Shown here: positions 51,384 to 59,198 of the stretch, one piece after another
Layout: each line of letters begins with the position of its first letter
Position numbering within the stretch: the first letter of the stretch is position 1
Position numbers and translations under genes: made by a program
The notes under the pieces: generated by a model
The model's database searches: none
What the model was told of the DNA's origin: nothing
Seen by the model: the letters and a program-made list of their open reading frames with translations, nothing else
DNA from: an uncultured Clostridia bacterium
Lineage (GTDB): Bacteria > Bacillota > Clostridia > Oscillospirales > Oscillospiraceae
DNA length: 64,000 nt
NCBI GenBank assembly: GCA_946186375.1
Contig: CAMHMZ010000002.1
Coordinates: 96,478 to 160,477, forward strand
Reading direction: 5' to 3'

Positions 51384-52310
51384 TTACCGCAAAAAGCCGT
51401 TGATGATCTGTTCCTCCGCCTCCTGCTCGGTCAGCCCTAAGGTCATGAGCTTTGTAAGCTGATCCCCGGCGATCTTGCCGATCGCGGCCTCGTGCACGAG
51501 CATGGCGTCAACGTTGTTGGCCTCCAGCGAGGGGATGGCCAGGATGCGGCCCTCGTCCATGATGATGGAGTCGCACTCGGTGTGGCCGCTGCAGGGGGCA
51601 TTGCCGGTGATGCGGGCATTGAAGGTCTGACTGGAGCTGTCGCGCGCGACGGAGCGGGACACGACGTCCGCCGTGGCGCCCTCACCGTTGAGATCGACCT
51701 GGTAGCCGCTCACGGCGTTCTGCGTGCCGTGGGTCATGAGGCGCTCCTTCACGACGAGCTTTGCGCCCGCCTTGAGCTCGCAGCGCGTCGTGCGCTCGGT
51801 GGAGTCAACGCCCTTGATCTGCTCCATCTCCATTTCCATGGAGCTGCCTTCCTCGAGGTAGGCCTCCGTCACGGGGTTGAGGATGCGCTGGCCCTTGCCG
51901 TCGCCCGAGCCGTAGTGCTTCTCCACGTAGCGCACCTTCGCGTTTTTGCCCACGAAGAAGCGGTGCACGCCGTCGTGCTCGGAGTCCTGGGAGCCGCAGT
52001 TGTCGATGCCGCAGCCCGCGACGATGACGACGTCGGCGTCCTCGCCAATATAAAAATCGTTGTACACCGTCTCCTTGAGGCCGCTGGCGCTCAGGACGAC
52101 GGGGATGTGTACGCTCTCGTTTTTGGTGCCGGGCTTGATGCGGATATCGATGCCGCTGCCGTTTTCCTTCGACGTGATATCGATGTTCGCGGTGGTGTTG
52201 CGCCCGGCGAGCTGGCCGTTGGCGCGGAAGTTATATGCGCCGGACGGCACGGAATGCAGATCAGCGATCTCCTCGATCAGCCGCTTCTGGATGGCGTCTA
52301 ACTGAACCAT
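51384..52310 (-). CDS. sufB: SufB/SufD-like Fe-S cluster scaffold (SUF-like minimal system)
   Basis: Protein of 308 residues, short for SufB because the N-terminal region is reduced. The SufBD beta-helix core is clear: HRFFVGKNAKVRYVEKHYGSG in the middle, and the C-terminal motif PCSGHTECDSIIMDEGRILAIPSLEANNVDAMLVHEAAIGKI, with the Cys and His that bind the cluster in SufB. Paired with only an ATPase gene, it matches the two-gene SUF-like minimal (SMS-type) arrangement of anaerobes. It would assemble Fe-S clusters in the cytoplasm, needed by IorA and the methyltransferase here. Confidence 0.9.
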   Translation of the reverse strand: MVQLDAIQKRLIEEIADLHSVPSGAYNFRANGQLAGRNTTANIDITSKENGSGIDIRIKPGTKNESVHIPVVLSASGLKETVYNDFYIGEDADVVIVAGCGIDNCGSQDSEHDGVHRFFVGKNAKVRYVEKHYGSGDGKGQRILNPVTEAYLEEGSSMEMEMEQIKGVDSTERTTRCELKAGAKLVVKERLMTHGTQNAVSGYQVDLNGEGATADVVSRSVARDSSSQTFNARITGNAPCSGHTECDSIIMDEGRILAIPSLEANNVDAMLVHEAAIGKIAGDQLTKLMTLGLTEQEAEEQIINGFLR

Positions 52311-52324
52311 GTCCCTCTCCTCCT

Positions 52325-53053
52325 TTACTGCAGCCTCTGGCAGATGCTGACTGGGGCCGTCTGTCCGATGAGCTCGGGCAGGATCTCGTCGGGGCTGCCC
52401 TGCTTTGTAATGCGCCCGTCGGCCAAAACAACGATCTCGTCGGCGATCTGAAGGATGCGCTCCTGGTGGGAGATGATGACGATGGAGCTGTCCTGGATCT
52501 CGCTGCGCATCTTCTCAAAGATGCGGATGAGGTTCTGGAAGCTCCAGAGGTCGATTCCGGCCTCCGGCTCGTCGAAGACGCTGAGCTTGGTGTGCCGCGC
52601 CAGCAGCGTCGCGATCTCAATGCGCTTGAGCTCGCCCCCGGAGAGGGAGGAGTTGATCTCGCGGTCGATATAATCCCGCGCGCAGAGGCCGACCTCGGAG
52701 AGGTAGGCGCAGGCCGTAGAGACGGAGAGGTTCTTCCCCGACGCCAGGCGCAGCAGATCGTGCACGCGGATGCCCTTGAAGCGGACGGGCTGCTGGAAGG
52801 CAAAGCTGACGCCGCGTTTGGCGCGCTCCGTGACGCTCAGAGCGGTGATGTCCTCTCCGTCGAGCAAAATCTGCCCGGAGAGGGGCTTCTCGATGCCCAT
52901 GATGAGCCGCGCCAGCGTCGATTTGCCGCTGCCGTTCGGCCCCGTGATGACGACGAATTTCCCGTTTTCGATCGTCAGATCCAGATGGTGGATGATCTCT
53001 TTTTCCTTTGCCTCTTCCGAAACGGCGAAGCTCAGGTCTTTTATTTCAAGCAT
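52325..53053 (-). CDS. sufC: SufC-type ATPase for Fe-S cluster assembly
   Basis: Protein of 242 residues. Walker A GPNGSGKST, Q-loop FAFQQPVRFKG, signature SLSGGELKRIEIA, Walker B LSVFDEPEAGIDLW and H-loop IISHQERIL match SufC. It drives conformational changes in the SufB-type scaffold, encoded 14 bases downstream. GAAAGGAGC lies before the ATG and a good promoter at 53080-53108. No sufS or sufU gene is in the window, so sulfur supply must come from elsewhere. Confidence 0.93.
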   Translation of the reverse strand: MLEIKDLSFAVSEEAKEKEIIHHLDLTIENGKFVVITGPNGSGKSTLARLIMGIEKPLSGQILLDGEDITALSVTERAKRGVSFAFQQPVRFKGIRVHDLLRLASGKNLSVSTACAYLSEVGLCARDYIDREINSSLSGGELKRIEIATLLARHTKLSVFDEPEAGIDLWSFQNLIRIFEKMRSEIQDSSIVIISHQERILQIADEIVVLADGRITKQGSPDEILPELIGQTAPVSICQRLQ

Positions 53054-53079
53054 ATCGCAGCTCCTTTCTTACACCCGGT

Positions 53080-53108
53080 ATTTTACCCGATTTATTGGAG
53101 CATTGCAA
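53080..53108 (-). promoter_or_regulatory. Promoter of sufCB
   Basis: On the minus strand TTGCAA (53103-53108), 17-base spacer, TAAAAT (53080-53085), 26 bases before the sufC ATG. Confidence 0.8.
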
Positions 53109-53208
53109 GAGAGGGCGCCGCATTATTTCCTGCTTTCTGCCAATCGCCGCAGCGATAAAAAGATCCCGGGAGAACCCCGGCTCTTGATCAAATCAGAGTT
53201 TGGTGAAG

Positions 53209-53444
53209 AATTCGGAATGCGGAATGAAGGGAACGAAGGGCGTCGTAGGGGCCGATCCCCTGATTGGCCCGAGAAACTGACCTGTACAGGCGGGGCGATG
53301 AGGGCATCGCCCCCTACATTGTCATCCTGAGCGAGCGGAGCGAGTCGAAGGATCTTAAGATTCTTCGTCGCTGGCACTCCTCAGAATGACAGCGCTAAAC
53401 TTCCATTTACCTCTGAAAACTGAAAACTGACTTCTGAAAACTAC
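53209..53444. repeat. Dispersed intergenic repeat, copy 2
   Basis: Second copy of the element at 1829-2114. It shares AATTCGGAATGCGGAATG, the GTAGGGGCCGATCCCCTGAT core, CAGGCGGGGCGATGAGGG and the right-edge GAAAACTGAAAACT before a terminator. It differs in having a 70-base palindrome (53321-53390) in the middle where copy 1 has unrelated sequence. The 451-base gap 53054-53504 therefore holds the sufC promoter, this repeat and the pckA terminator, and no gene. Confidence 0.75.
53321..53390. repeat. Imperfect 70-base palindrome within repeat copy 2
   Basis: GTCATCCTGAG (53321-53331) pairs with CTCAGAATGAC (53380-53390) with one mismatch, and GAAGGATCTTAAGATTCTTC in the centre is nearly self-complementary. 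Elements of the type GTCATCCTGAGCGA...GAAGGATC are common dispersed repeats in many bacterial genomes. It may be an independent miniature element. Confidence 0.7.
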
Positions 53445-53491
53445 AAAACCACACGCCCGGCGCTCGTGAAGAGCGCGGGGCGTGTGGTTTT
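53445..53491 (-). terminator. Intrinsic terminator after pckA
   Basis: AAAACCACACGCCC and GGGCGTGTGGTTTT form a long stem with CGGCGCTC/GAGCGCG inside (53445-53491). On the minus strand it lies 13 bases past the pckA stop. Confidence 0.85.
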
Positions 53492-53504
53492 GAAAAAAGA
53501 CAGA

Positions 53505-55079
53505 TTAGGGCTTCGGGCCGGCGGCTTTGATCTCCTCGGGAAGCTCGGGCTCTTTTTCCTCCATGTTGTCCACAAAGGCTTTCGCGAGCTTTCTTGCGGA
53601 TTCCTCATAGGCCTTTTTGTCCTGCCAGAGATTTCGCGGGTCGAGGATCCCGGCGGGCACGTCGGGGCAGGTCTCGGGGATGTCGACGCCGAAGATGGGA
53701 TCGCGGTCGTAGGCGACCTCGCTGAGGCGGCCGGTGATCGCGGCCTCCACCATGGCGCGGGTGTAGCTGAGCTTCATGCGCGGCACGTCCCCGGCCTTCC
53801 CGCCGCACCAGCCGGTGTTGACGAGATAGACCTCCGCGCCGGTCTCCTGCAGCTTCTGAATAAACATTTTGGCGTACACGGAGGGGCGCATCGGGAAGAA
53901 GGGCTCGCCGAACATCGAGGAGAAGGTCGTGACGGGCTCCTTGATGCCGCGCTCCGTTCCGGCCAGCTTGCTGGTGTAGCCGGAGACGTAGTAATAGGCG
54001 GCGGCGTGGTGGTCGAGCCGGGAGATCGGCGGCAGGACGCCGAAGGCGTCGGCCGTGAGGAAGATGACCGTATTCGGCCGCCCGCCGACGCCGGGGATGA
54101 CGGCGTTGGAGATATACTCGACCGGGTAACCGGCGCGGGTGTTCTCCGTGAGGCTGCCGTCGGCATAGTCGGCGTGGCCCTTGTCGTCGACGATCACGTT
54201 CTCCAGCATGGCGCCGAAGCGGATCGCATCAAAGATCTCCGGCTCGGACTTGCGTTCGAGACCGATGCACTTGGCATAGCAGCCGCCCTCGATGTTGAAA
54301 ATGCCGTCGGAGGTCCAGCCGTGCTCGTCGTCGCCGATGAGCTCGCGGTCGGGGTCGGCGGAAAGCGTGGTCTTGCCGGTGCCGGAGAGGCCGAGGAAGA
54401 CGGCGGTGCTGCCGTCCTCGCCCATGTTGGCCGAGCAGTGCAGCGGCAGGATGCCCTTTTTCGGCAGGATGTAGTTCATGACGGTGAAGACGGACTTCTT
54501 CATCTCGCCGCTGTACTGGTTGCCGGCGATCAGGATCTCATGCGCCTCCAGATCCAGCAGGATCGCGCATTCGCTGTTGACGCCGTCGAGCTCCGGCACA
54601 CACTGGAAGCCGGGCGCGCAGTACATGGTGAAATCGGGGCTGAAGTCCTCCAGTTCCTTCTCGGTTGGGCGGATCAGAAGCTGGTGCATGAAGAGGTTCT
54701 GGCTGGCAAATTCATTGACGATGCGAAAACGCTGGGTGGTCTTGGGGTCGGCCCCCGCAAAACCGTCGAACACGAAGAGCTCCCGGTTCTGCAGGTAGGC
54801 GAGCATTTTTGCGCGGATCGCGTCGAACTTTTCCTTCGCGATGGGGAAATTGACGCTGCCCCAGTGGATATCGTCATGCACGGCGGGCGTGTCCACGATG
54901 AATTTGTCCTTGGGGCTGCGGCCGGTGTACTTCCCCGTGAGGATGGCCAGTGCGCCGGTATCGGTTAGGCGGCCCTCGCCTCTCTCGAGCGCCTTTTCAA
55001 CAAGCTGAGGAACGGGCAGATTGCGATAGACCGGGCCGTTGCCGGCAATACCGAGTTCGATCGGCGAGATCGTCTCCAT
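53505..55079 (-). CDS. pckA: Phosphoenolpyruvate carboxykinase (ATP)
   Basis: Protein of 524 residues, typical of ATP-type PEPCK. Motifs: GKYTGRSPKDKF near the N-terminus, MHQLLIRPT, the P-loop GLSGTGKTTLS, then LIGDDEHGW and NIEGGCYAK. It interconverts oxaloacetate + ATP with PEP + CO2 + ADP; in gut anaerobes it often runs toward oxaloacetate in succinate-type fermentation. GGGAG lies ten bases before the ATG. The next gene upstream is 127 bases away, so pckA may have its own promoter. Confidence 0.97.
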   Translation of the reverse strand: METISPIELGIAGNGPVYRNLPVPQLVEKALERGEGRLTDTGALAILTGKYTGRSPKDKFIVDTPAVHDDIHWGSVNFPIAKEKFDAIRAKMLAYLQNRELFVFDGFAGADPKTTQRFRIVNEFASQNLFMHQLLIRPTEKELEDFSPDFTMYCAPGFQCVPELDGVNSECAILLDLEAHEILIAGNQYSGEMKKSVFTVMNYILPKKGILPLHCSANMGEDGSTAVFLGLSGTGKTTLSADPDRELIGDDEHGWTSDGIFNIEGGCYAKCIGLERKSEPEIFDAIRFGAMLENVIVDDKGHADYADGSLTENTRAGYPVEYISNAVIPGVGGRPNTVIFLTADAFGVLPPISRLDHHAAAYYYVSGYTSKLAGTERGIKEPVTTFSSMFGEPFFPMRPSVYAKMFIQKLQETGAEVYLVNTGWCGGKAGDVPRMKLSYTRAMVEAAITGRLSEVAYDRDPIFGVDIPETCPDVPAGILDPRNLWQDKKAYEESARKLAKAFVDNMEEKEPELPEEIKAAGPKP

Positions 55080-55206
55080 TCTGTGTTGTCTCCCATCAAA
55101 TCATTATTATGGTTCGCGGTCACTTTACCGCGATGCAGCGGGTGCGGAGTCAGACGCGAAGGAGCTCCATGGCATCCCCCTTTCAGAAGGTTTTATATCT
55201 TTCAGT

Positions 55207-56085
55207 TCAATAAAAGTCCCGAATGTAGGCTTCCACGTCCTCATGCGTGCCCTTGAAGACGCCCGGCGTCTCCATCTTGAGCGAGACGCAGGCCGTCGCG
55301 TAGAGGAGAGAGCTTGCCACGTCGTGCCCGGTCATGCGCATGCCGAGATAGGAACCGAAGGTCGTGTCGCCGCGACCGGTGCGGCCGGAGAGATTGCGCG
55401 CCTTGACCGGGCAGGTCCAGATCTGTCCGTCCCGGCAGACGAGCATCTCCGAATTGTGTGAGACCATGACCTCCTTCGCGCCCCAGGCGCAGAGCTGCCG
55501 GGCGGCCGCCTCGCGGTCCGTCAGCCCCGTCAGAAGCTCCGCCTCCGCAGCATCCGTCTTGAAGAAGTCCATATAGGGCAGAAAACGCAGCTTGTCCTCC
55601 CAGTCGTGCAGAGACATGGGGCCGTCGTCATTGTGGCGCAGAAAGCCCTGCGCGTCGGCCGAGAGGAGCGCCCTTTCGTGCAGCGCCTCAAGAAGCTCGT
55701 CGGGGAAATCGCCGTAGAGAAGCCCCGCCAGATGGCAGAGCCGGAAGTCGACCGCCGGCAGCTCTGCGGGCAGGATGGGGTCGGACTGCGCGTCGCAGCG
55801 GGATTTGCGCCGCTCGCGATCCGGCGTAAAGTATTCGTTGCGCATCAGCGTCGTCTTCGCCGAGGGCAGAAGCGCCTTGTCCGTCTCCGGCAGATCGAAG
55901 ACGTCCATAAGTTCCGCGTCCTCGGGCGCGATCTTGACGGCGGCAAAAACGCGGGCTCCGGCGGCGCGGGCGGCGGGTGTGCAGAAGGTCACGGCGCCCC
56001 CGGCGCTGCGGTCCTCCGCGCCGGTATAATCGATGTTCAGATCCCGCGTGGCGGGGCCTAGCATCATGATATCATAGCTTTCCAT
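55207..56085 (-). CDS. PfkB-family carbohydrate kinase
   Basis: Protein of 292 residues. PfkB signature: the N-terminal GG motif as RSAGGAVTFC, and the C-terminal TGRGDTTFGSYL with the catalytic Asp (usual GAGD; GRGD occurs in a subfamily). MESYDIMMLGPATRDLNID at the start is ribokinase-like. It phosphorylates a sugar or related compound, not yet known. I chose the ATG at 56085, with GGGAGA nine bases upstream. It lies 58 bases after the permuted phosphoglycerate-mutase homologue and probably shares its transcript. Confidence 0.9.
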   Translation of the reverse strand: MESYDIMMLGPATRDLNIDYTGAEDRSAGGAVTFCTPAARAAGARVFAAVKIAPEDAELMDVFDLPETDKALLPSAKTTLMRNEYFTPDRERRKSRCDAQSDPILPAELPAVDFRLCHLAGLLYGDFPDELLEALHERALLSADAQGFLRHNDDGPMSLHDWEDKLRFLPYMDFFKTDAAEAELLTGLTDREAAARQLCAWGAKEVMVSHNSEMLVCRDGQIWTCPVKARNLSGRTGRGDTTFGSYLGMRMTGHDVASSLLYATACVSLKMETPGVFKGTHEDVEAYIRDFY

Positions 56086-56143
56086 ATTTGTCCATCTCCC
56101 GTGCTTCGCCCGCCCCAACAGGGGCGGGCGAAATCTCTGTTTT

Positions 56144-57712
56144 TCAGGCCTGATACTGCGTCCCTGTACCGAGGGTCATGCAGTCGTAGGCGCGTTTGAC
56201 CTTGCCGTAGTTCCCGTCGCGGTCGAGCGCGATCCCGCGGCCCACGCCGTCGACGACCACGCCGCGGCCAATGGCGGCGAGCTTCGCGTCCAGATCTCGC
56301 AGCATGGCCGGCGCGCTGCCGGGCTCCGTGCTGCGGCCGTCAAAGATGATATGCAGATAGACCTCCTTGACGCCCTCGGCCATCTCGGCGAGCATCAGCG
56401 GATAATCGATGCAGCCGTGGCTGGATTTGAGCGTCAGATAGGCGATCAGATGCAGAGGCCTGCCGTCCGCCTTCGCGGCGTTGATCGCGTGGAGGAAGAC
56501 GGGATTGGAGCGGAAGGAACCGTCCTTGATGGCCGCGTCCATGCGCACGTCGTCCTGCGCGACGATCCGGCCAGCGCCGAGGTTGTTGTGTCCGGCCTCG
56601 GAGTTGCCGGGCTTGCCGCCCTGCAGACCGACGTCCTCACCCGAGGCGCGCAGACGGCTGTTCGGGTATTGGGCCAGCAGCGCGTCCCAGCCCGGCGTGT
56701 CCGCCAGATAGATCGCGTCGCCCTCGTCCTGGGTGCCGAAGCCCCAGCCGTCGAGGATGATGAGCATCATCTTGTCGTTTGTGAAATCGGGCGTGTCGAT
56801 GAGGCTGCGGCCAGTCATCTCCGCTGGCTGCTCGAGACCGAGGACGCTCAGGATCGTGGGCGAGACGTCTCCCAGGCGGCCGTCGTGCAGCTTGAGCTCG
56901 CGTCCCTTCGGGTCGAGGACGATGAAGGGCACAAGATTCGTGGTGTGGGCGCCGTGGGGCTTGCCCTCCTTGGTGTAGAGCGCCTCAATGTTGCCATGGT
57001 CGGCAGTGATGGCGACGACGTAGCCCTTTTCCTTGGCATAGTGCGCCACGCGGTCGACATACTTGCTGATGGCCGCGGCCGCGACAAGCTTGGCCTCGGT
57101 GTTGGCCGTGTGGCCGATCACGTCGCCGTTGGCGAAGTTCGTGACGATGAAGTCATAGCCCTCGTCGACCGCCGCCTCGACCTTCTCGGCCACGGTGGGC
57201 AGGCTCAGCTCCGGCTTCTGGTCGAAGGGGATGCCCTTGGGCGAGGGCACGCAGAGATCGTCCTCGCCGGGGAAGGGCCGGTTATAGCCGCCGTTGAAGA
57301 AGAAGGTCACGTGCGCAAACTTCTCCGACTCCGAGCAGTGGAACTGCCGCAGCCCAGCCTCGCTCAAAACCTGCGCCAGAGGCTTCTGCACCCGCTCAGG
57401 GGCGAAGGCGATGGGCAGGGCCTTGAATTTCTCGTGATACATCGTCATGATGACGAACTCGAGATCCTTCATATAGTCGCGCTCGAAGTGCGGGAAGGCG
57501 GGATCGGTGAAGGCCTCGGTCAGCTCGATCTCGCGCTCGCCGCGGCGGCAGCAGAACACAACGTGGTCGCCGTTATGGATCTTGCCCACCGGCTCTCCCC
57601 CGCCGTCCACGAGGGCCATCGGCTCAAGCGAGTAATCGGTCTGTCCCTGGCGGTAGGCTTCCTCCACCGCGCGGGCCAGGGCGTCGCCGCCGTGAAAATT
57701 CTTGTCAGGCAT
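56144..57712 (-). CDS. Circularly permuted cofactor-independent phosphoglycerate mutase homologue
   Basis: Protein of 522 residues, the size of normal GpmI, but in rotated order. Residues 1-308 match the usual C-terminal two thirds: Arg57/Arg60 (RGER), Lys131 (EKFAHVTFFFNGG), Asp197/His201 (NGDVIGH), Asp238/His239 (TADHGN), His256 (GAHTTN), MTGRSLI. The usual N-terminus starts again at about 315: Asp321 (LIILDGWG), Ser371 (GNSEAGH), LGAGR, DGRS (usual DGRD), ALDRDGNY, ending at KRAYDCMTLG. All metal ligands and the catalytic Ser are kept. It may interconvert 2- and 3-phosphoglycerate or a related phosphoacid. Its neighbours are a PfkB kinase and HAD-fold proteins. Confidence 0.92.
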   Translation of the reverse strand: MPDKNFHGGDALARAVEEAYRQGQTDYSLEPMALVDGGGEPVGKIHNGDHVVFCCRRGEREIELTEAFTDPAFPHFERDYMKDLEFVIMTMYHEKFKALPIAFAPERVQKPLAQVLSEAGLRQFHCSESEKFAHVTFFFNGGYNRPFPGEDDLCVPSPKGIPFDQKPELSLPTVAEKVEAAVDEGYDFIVTNFANGDVIGHTANTEAKLVAAAAISKYVDRVAHYAKEKGYVVAITADHGNIEALYTKEGKPHGAHTTNLVPFIVLDPKGRELKLHDGRLGDVSPTILSVLGLEQPAEMTGRSLIDTPDFTNDKMMLIILDGWGFGTQDEGDAIYLADTPGWDALLAQYPNSRLRASGEDVGLQGGKPGNSEAGHNNLGAGRIVAQDDVRMDAAIKDGSFRSNPVFLHAINAAKADGRPLHLIAYLTLKSSHGCIDYPLMLAEMAEGVKEVYLHIIFDGRSTEPGSAPAMLRDLDAKLAAIGRGVVVDGVGRGIALDRDGNYGKVKRAYDCMTLGTGTQYQA

Positions 57713-57725
57713 GGTATGAACCTCC

Positions 57726-58457
57726 TTATTTCAGCGGCGGGAACAGATCCAGCAGCTGAGAGAAATGACTGATGAAGACGTCGGGCTTGTTCTCCTCCGT
57801 GACCTCCTGCGGCTTCTTGCCGGGATAGCGCACACCGACCGTCATGCCGAGGCCCGCGGCCTTCGCGCCGACGATGTCGCGGTTGAGGTTGTCGCCCACA
57901 TAGCAGGTGCGTTTCGGATCCGAGCCGGTCTCGGCCAGGGCATAGTAGTAAATGGCCGGGTGCGGCTTGCGGATGAGGCAGATGGAGGACTGCTGCACGC
58001 TCTTGAAATAGGGGCGGAGTCCGTCATGGTCCAGCCACTCGTCCACCTCCTTGGTGCCGACAAGATCGCTGACGATCGCGAGCGTGTAGCCGCGCGCGTA
58101 CAGCTCCTTGACGGTCTCGGCGCCGCCGTCGGTGACGACGCGCTCGCCCTTGGTACGGCGGTAGGCGTAGGTCATATCGTCGGCCGCGGCCTCCACCCGC
58201 TCGCGCGGGAAGTCATAGGCCAGCCAGCGCGTCCAGAGCTCCTTGACCGGCGCCTCGCAGTAAAAATGCAGCGCCCATTCGCGGTACTTGTCATAGCGCG
58301 GCTCGATCACGTCGCGGTAAAAATCGATGGGATCGGTCTCCACGCCGAGCAGATCCGCGATCTGCTTCTTCGCCTCATACTGATAGGCCTCGTCCTTGCG
58401 GATGACGCGGAAGGTGTCGCCGAGATCCACAAAGATCGTATCGATCTGTCTTTCCAT
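57726..58457 (-). CDS. HAD-fold hydrolase paralogue 1
   Basis: Protein of 243 residues. HAD motifs: I VDLGDTF (nucleophile Asp, but Gly in place of the second Asp), II IVSDLVG, III RKPHPA (Lys), IV YVGDNLNRD. A helical cap lies between motifs I and II. It is 13 bases before the permuted mutase gene and 8 bases after paralogue 2, hence one operon. The start at 58457 has GAGG six bases upstream. The lack of the general acid/base Asp argues against ordinary phosphatase activity. Confidence 0.85.
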   Translation of the reverse strand: MERQIDTIFVDLGDTFRVIRKDEAYQYEAKKQIADLLGVETDPIDFYRDVIEPRYDKYREWALHFYCEAPVKELWTRWLAYDFPRERVEAAADDMTYAYRRTKGERVVTDGGAETVKELYARGYTLAIVSDLVGTKEVDEWLDHDGLRPYFKSVQQSSICLIRKPHPAIYYYALAETGSDPKRTCYVGDNLNRDIVGAKAAGLGMTVGVRYPGKKPQEVTEENKPDVFISHFSQLLDLFPPLK

Positions 58458-58465
58458 TTCGCACC

Positions 58466-59188
58466 TCACTGCAGGATCGGAAGATCCAGAATATCCAGGA
58501 ACCGGTGGACGATGAAGTCCGGACGGTTGGCGTCGGTGATCGTCTTTTTCGCAAGCTTCTGCGGGCTGATGAAGAGGATGTTCGCCCCGATCCCGGCGGC
58601 GATCGCGCCGGTGATGTCGCGGTCGAGGTTGTCAGCCACGGAGACGCACTCCTCCGGCCTCAGCCCCAGCTTCTCGCAGCCCAGCCGGTACATCTGCGGA
58701 TCGGGCTTGCGGATGCCGCAGATCGGCGAGAGGATCACGGCGTCAAAATACTGCTCGAGCCCGTCGTCGTGCAGCCACGCGGGGATCTCGTATTCGCCGA
58801 TGAGGTTCGAGATGATGCCGAGCTTGTAGCCGCGCGCGTGCAGCGTCTCGATCACTTCCCGGCCGCCCTCCACCAGATGCCGCAGGCCCTTGACCTGGCG
58901 GTACTGGAAGGTCAGCTCGTGGCAGATCTCTTTGAGCTTCTCCTCGTCCAGCTCCGGCAGCAGCCACTTGTGCCAGAGCTCAAAATCGTTGCTCTCGCGG
59001 TTGGCGGTCAGCGCCCAGTCACGGTAGGGGGCGTAGCGCTCCTCCACCATATCCATAAAGGCTCGCACGTCCGACGCGCCGACAAGCTCGGCCATGCGCT
59101 TTTCCGCCGCGGCCTTGTGCTCCGGCACGTCCTCGGAGATGCGCAGCGTGCCGCCCAGGTCAAAGAAAACACCTTTGATCTTTTCCAT
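58466..59188 (-). CDS. HAD-fold hydrolase paralogue 2
   Basis: Protein of 240 residues. Motif I is FFDLGGTL (Asp nucleophile, second Asp replaced by Gly), II IISNLIG, III RKPDPQM, IV ADNLDRD. The cap includes FELWHKWLLPELDEEKL, matching the equivalent region in paralogue 1 (ELWTRWLAYDFPRERV), so they are clear duplicates. The C-terminal tail with a Pro-Asp motif (RPDFIVHRF) is shared by all five paralogues. Located 10 bases after paralogue 3 and 8 bases before paralogue 1. Substrate unknown. Confidence 0.86.
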   Translation of the reverse strand: MEKIKGVFFDLGGTLRISEDVPEHKAAAEKRMAELVGASDVRAFMDMVEERYAPYRDWALTANRESNDFELWHKWLLPELDEEKLKEICHELTFQYRQVKGLRHLVEGGREVIETLHARGYKLGIISNLIGEYEIPAWLHDDGLEQYFDAVILSPICGIRKPDPQMYRLGCEKLGLRPEECVSVADNLDRDITGAIAAGIGANILFISPQKLAKKTITDANRPDFIVHRFLDILDLPILQ

Positions 59189-59198
59189 CTCTCTGCCC

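Noticed and set aside
56144..57712. Two separate adjacent genes or a frameshift artefact for the mutase homologue
   Set aside because: One frame runs without interruption across the join (MTGRSLI, short linker, LIILDGWG), with both ends trimmed exactly at the complementary loop, as expected for a true permutation.
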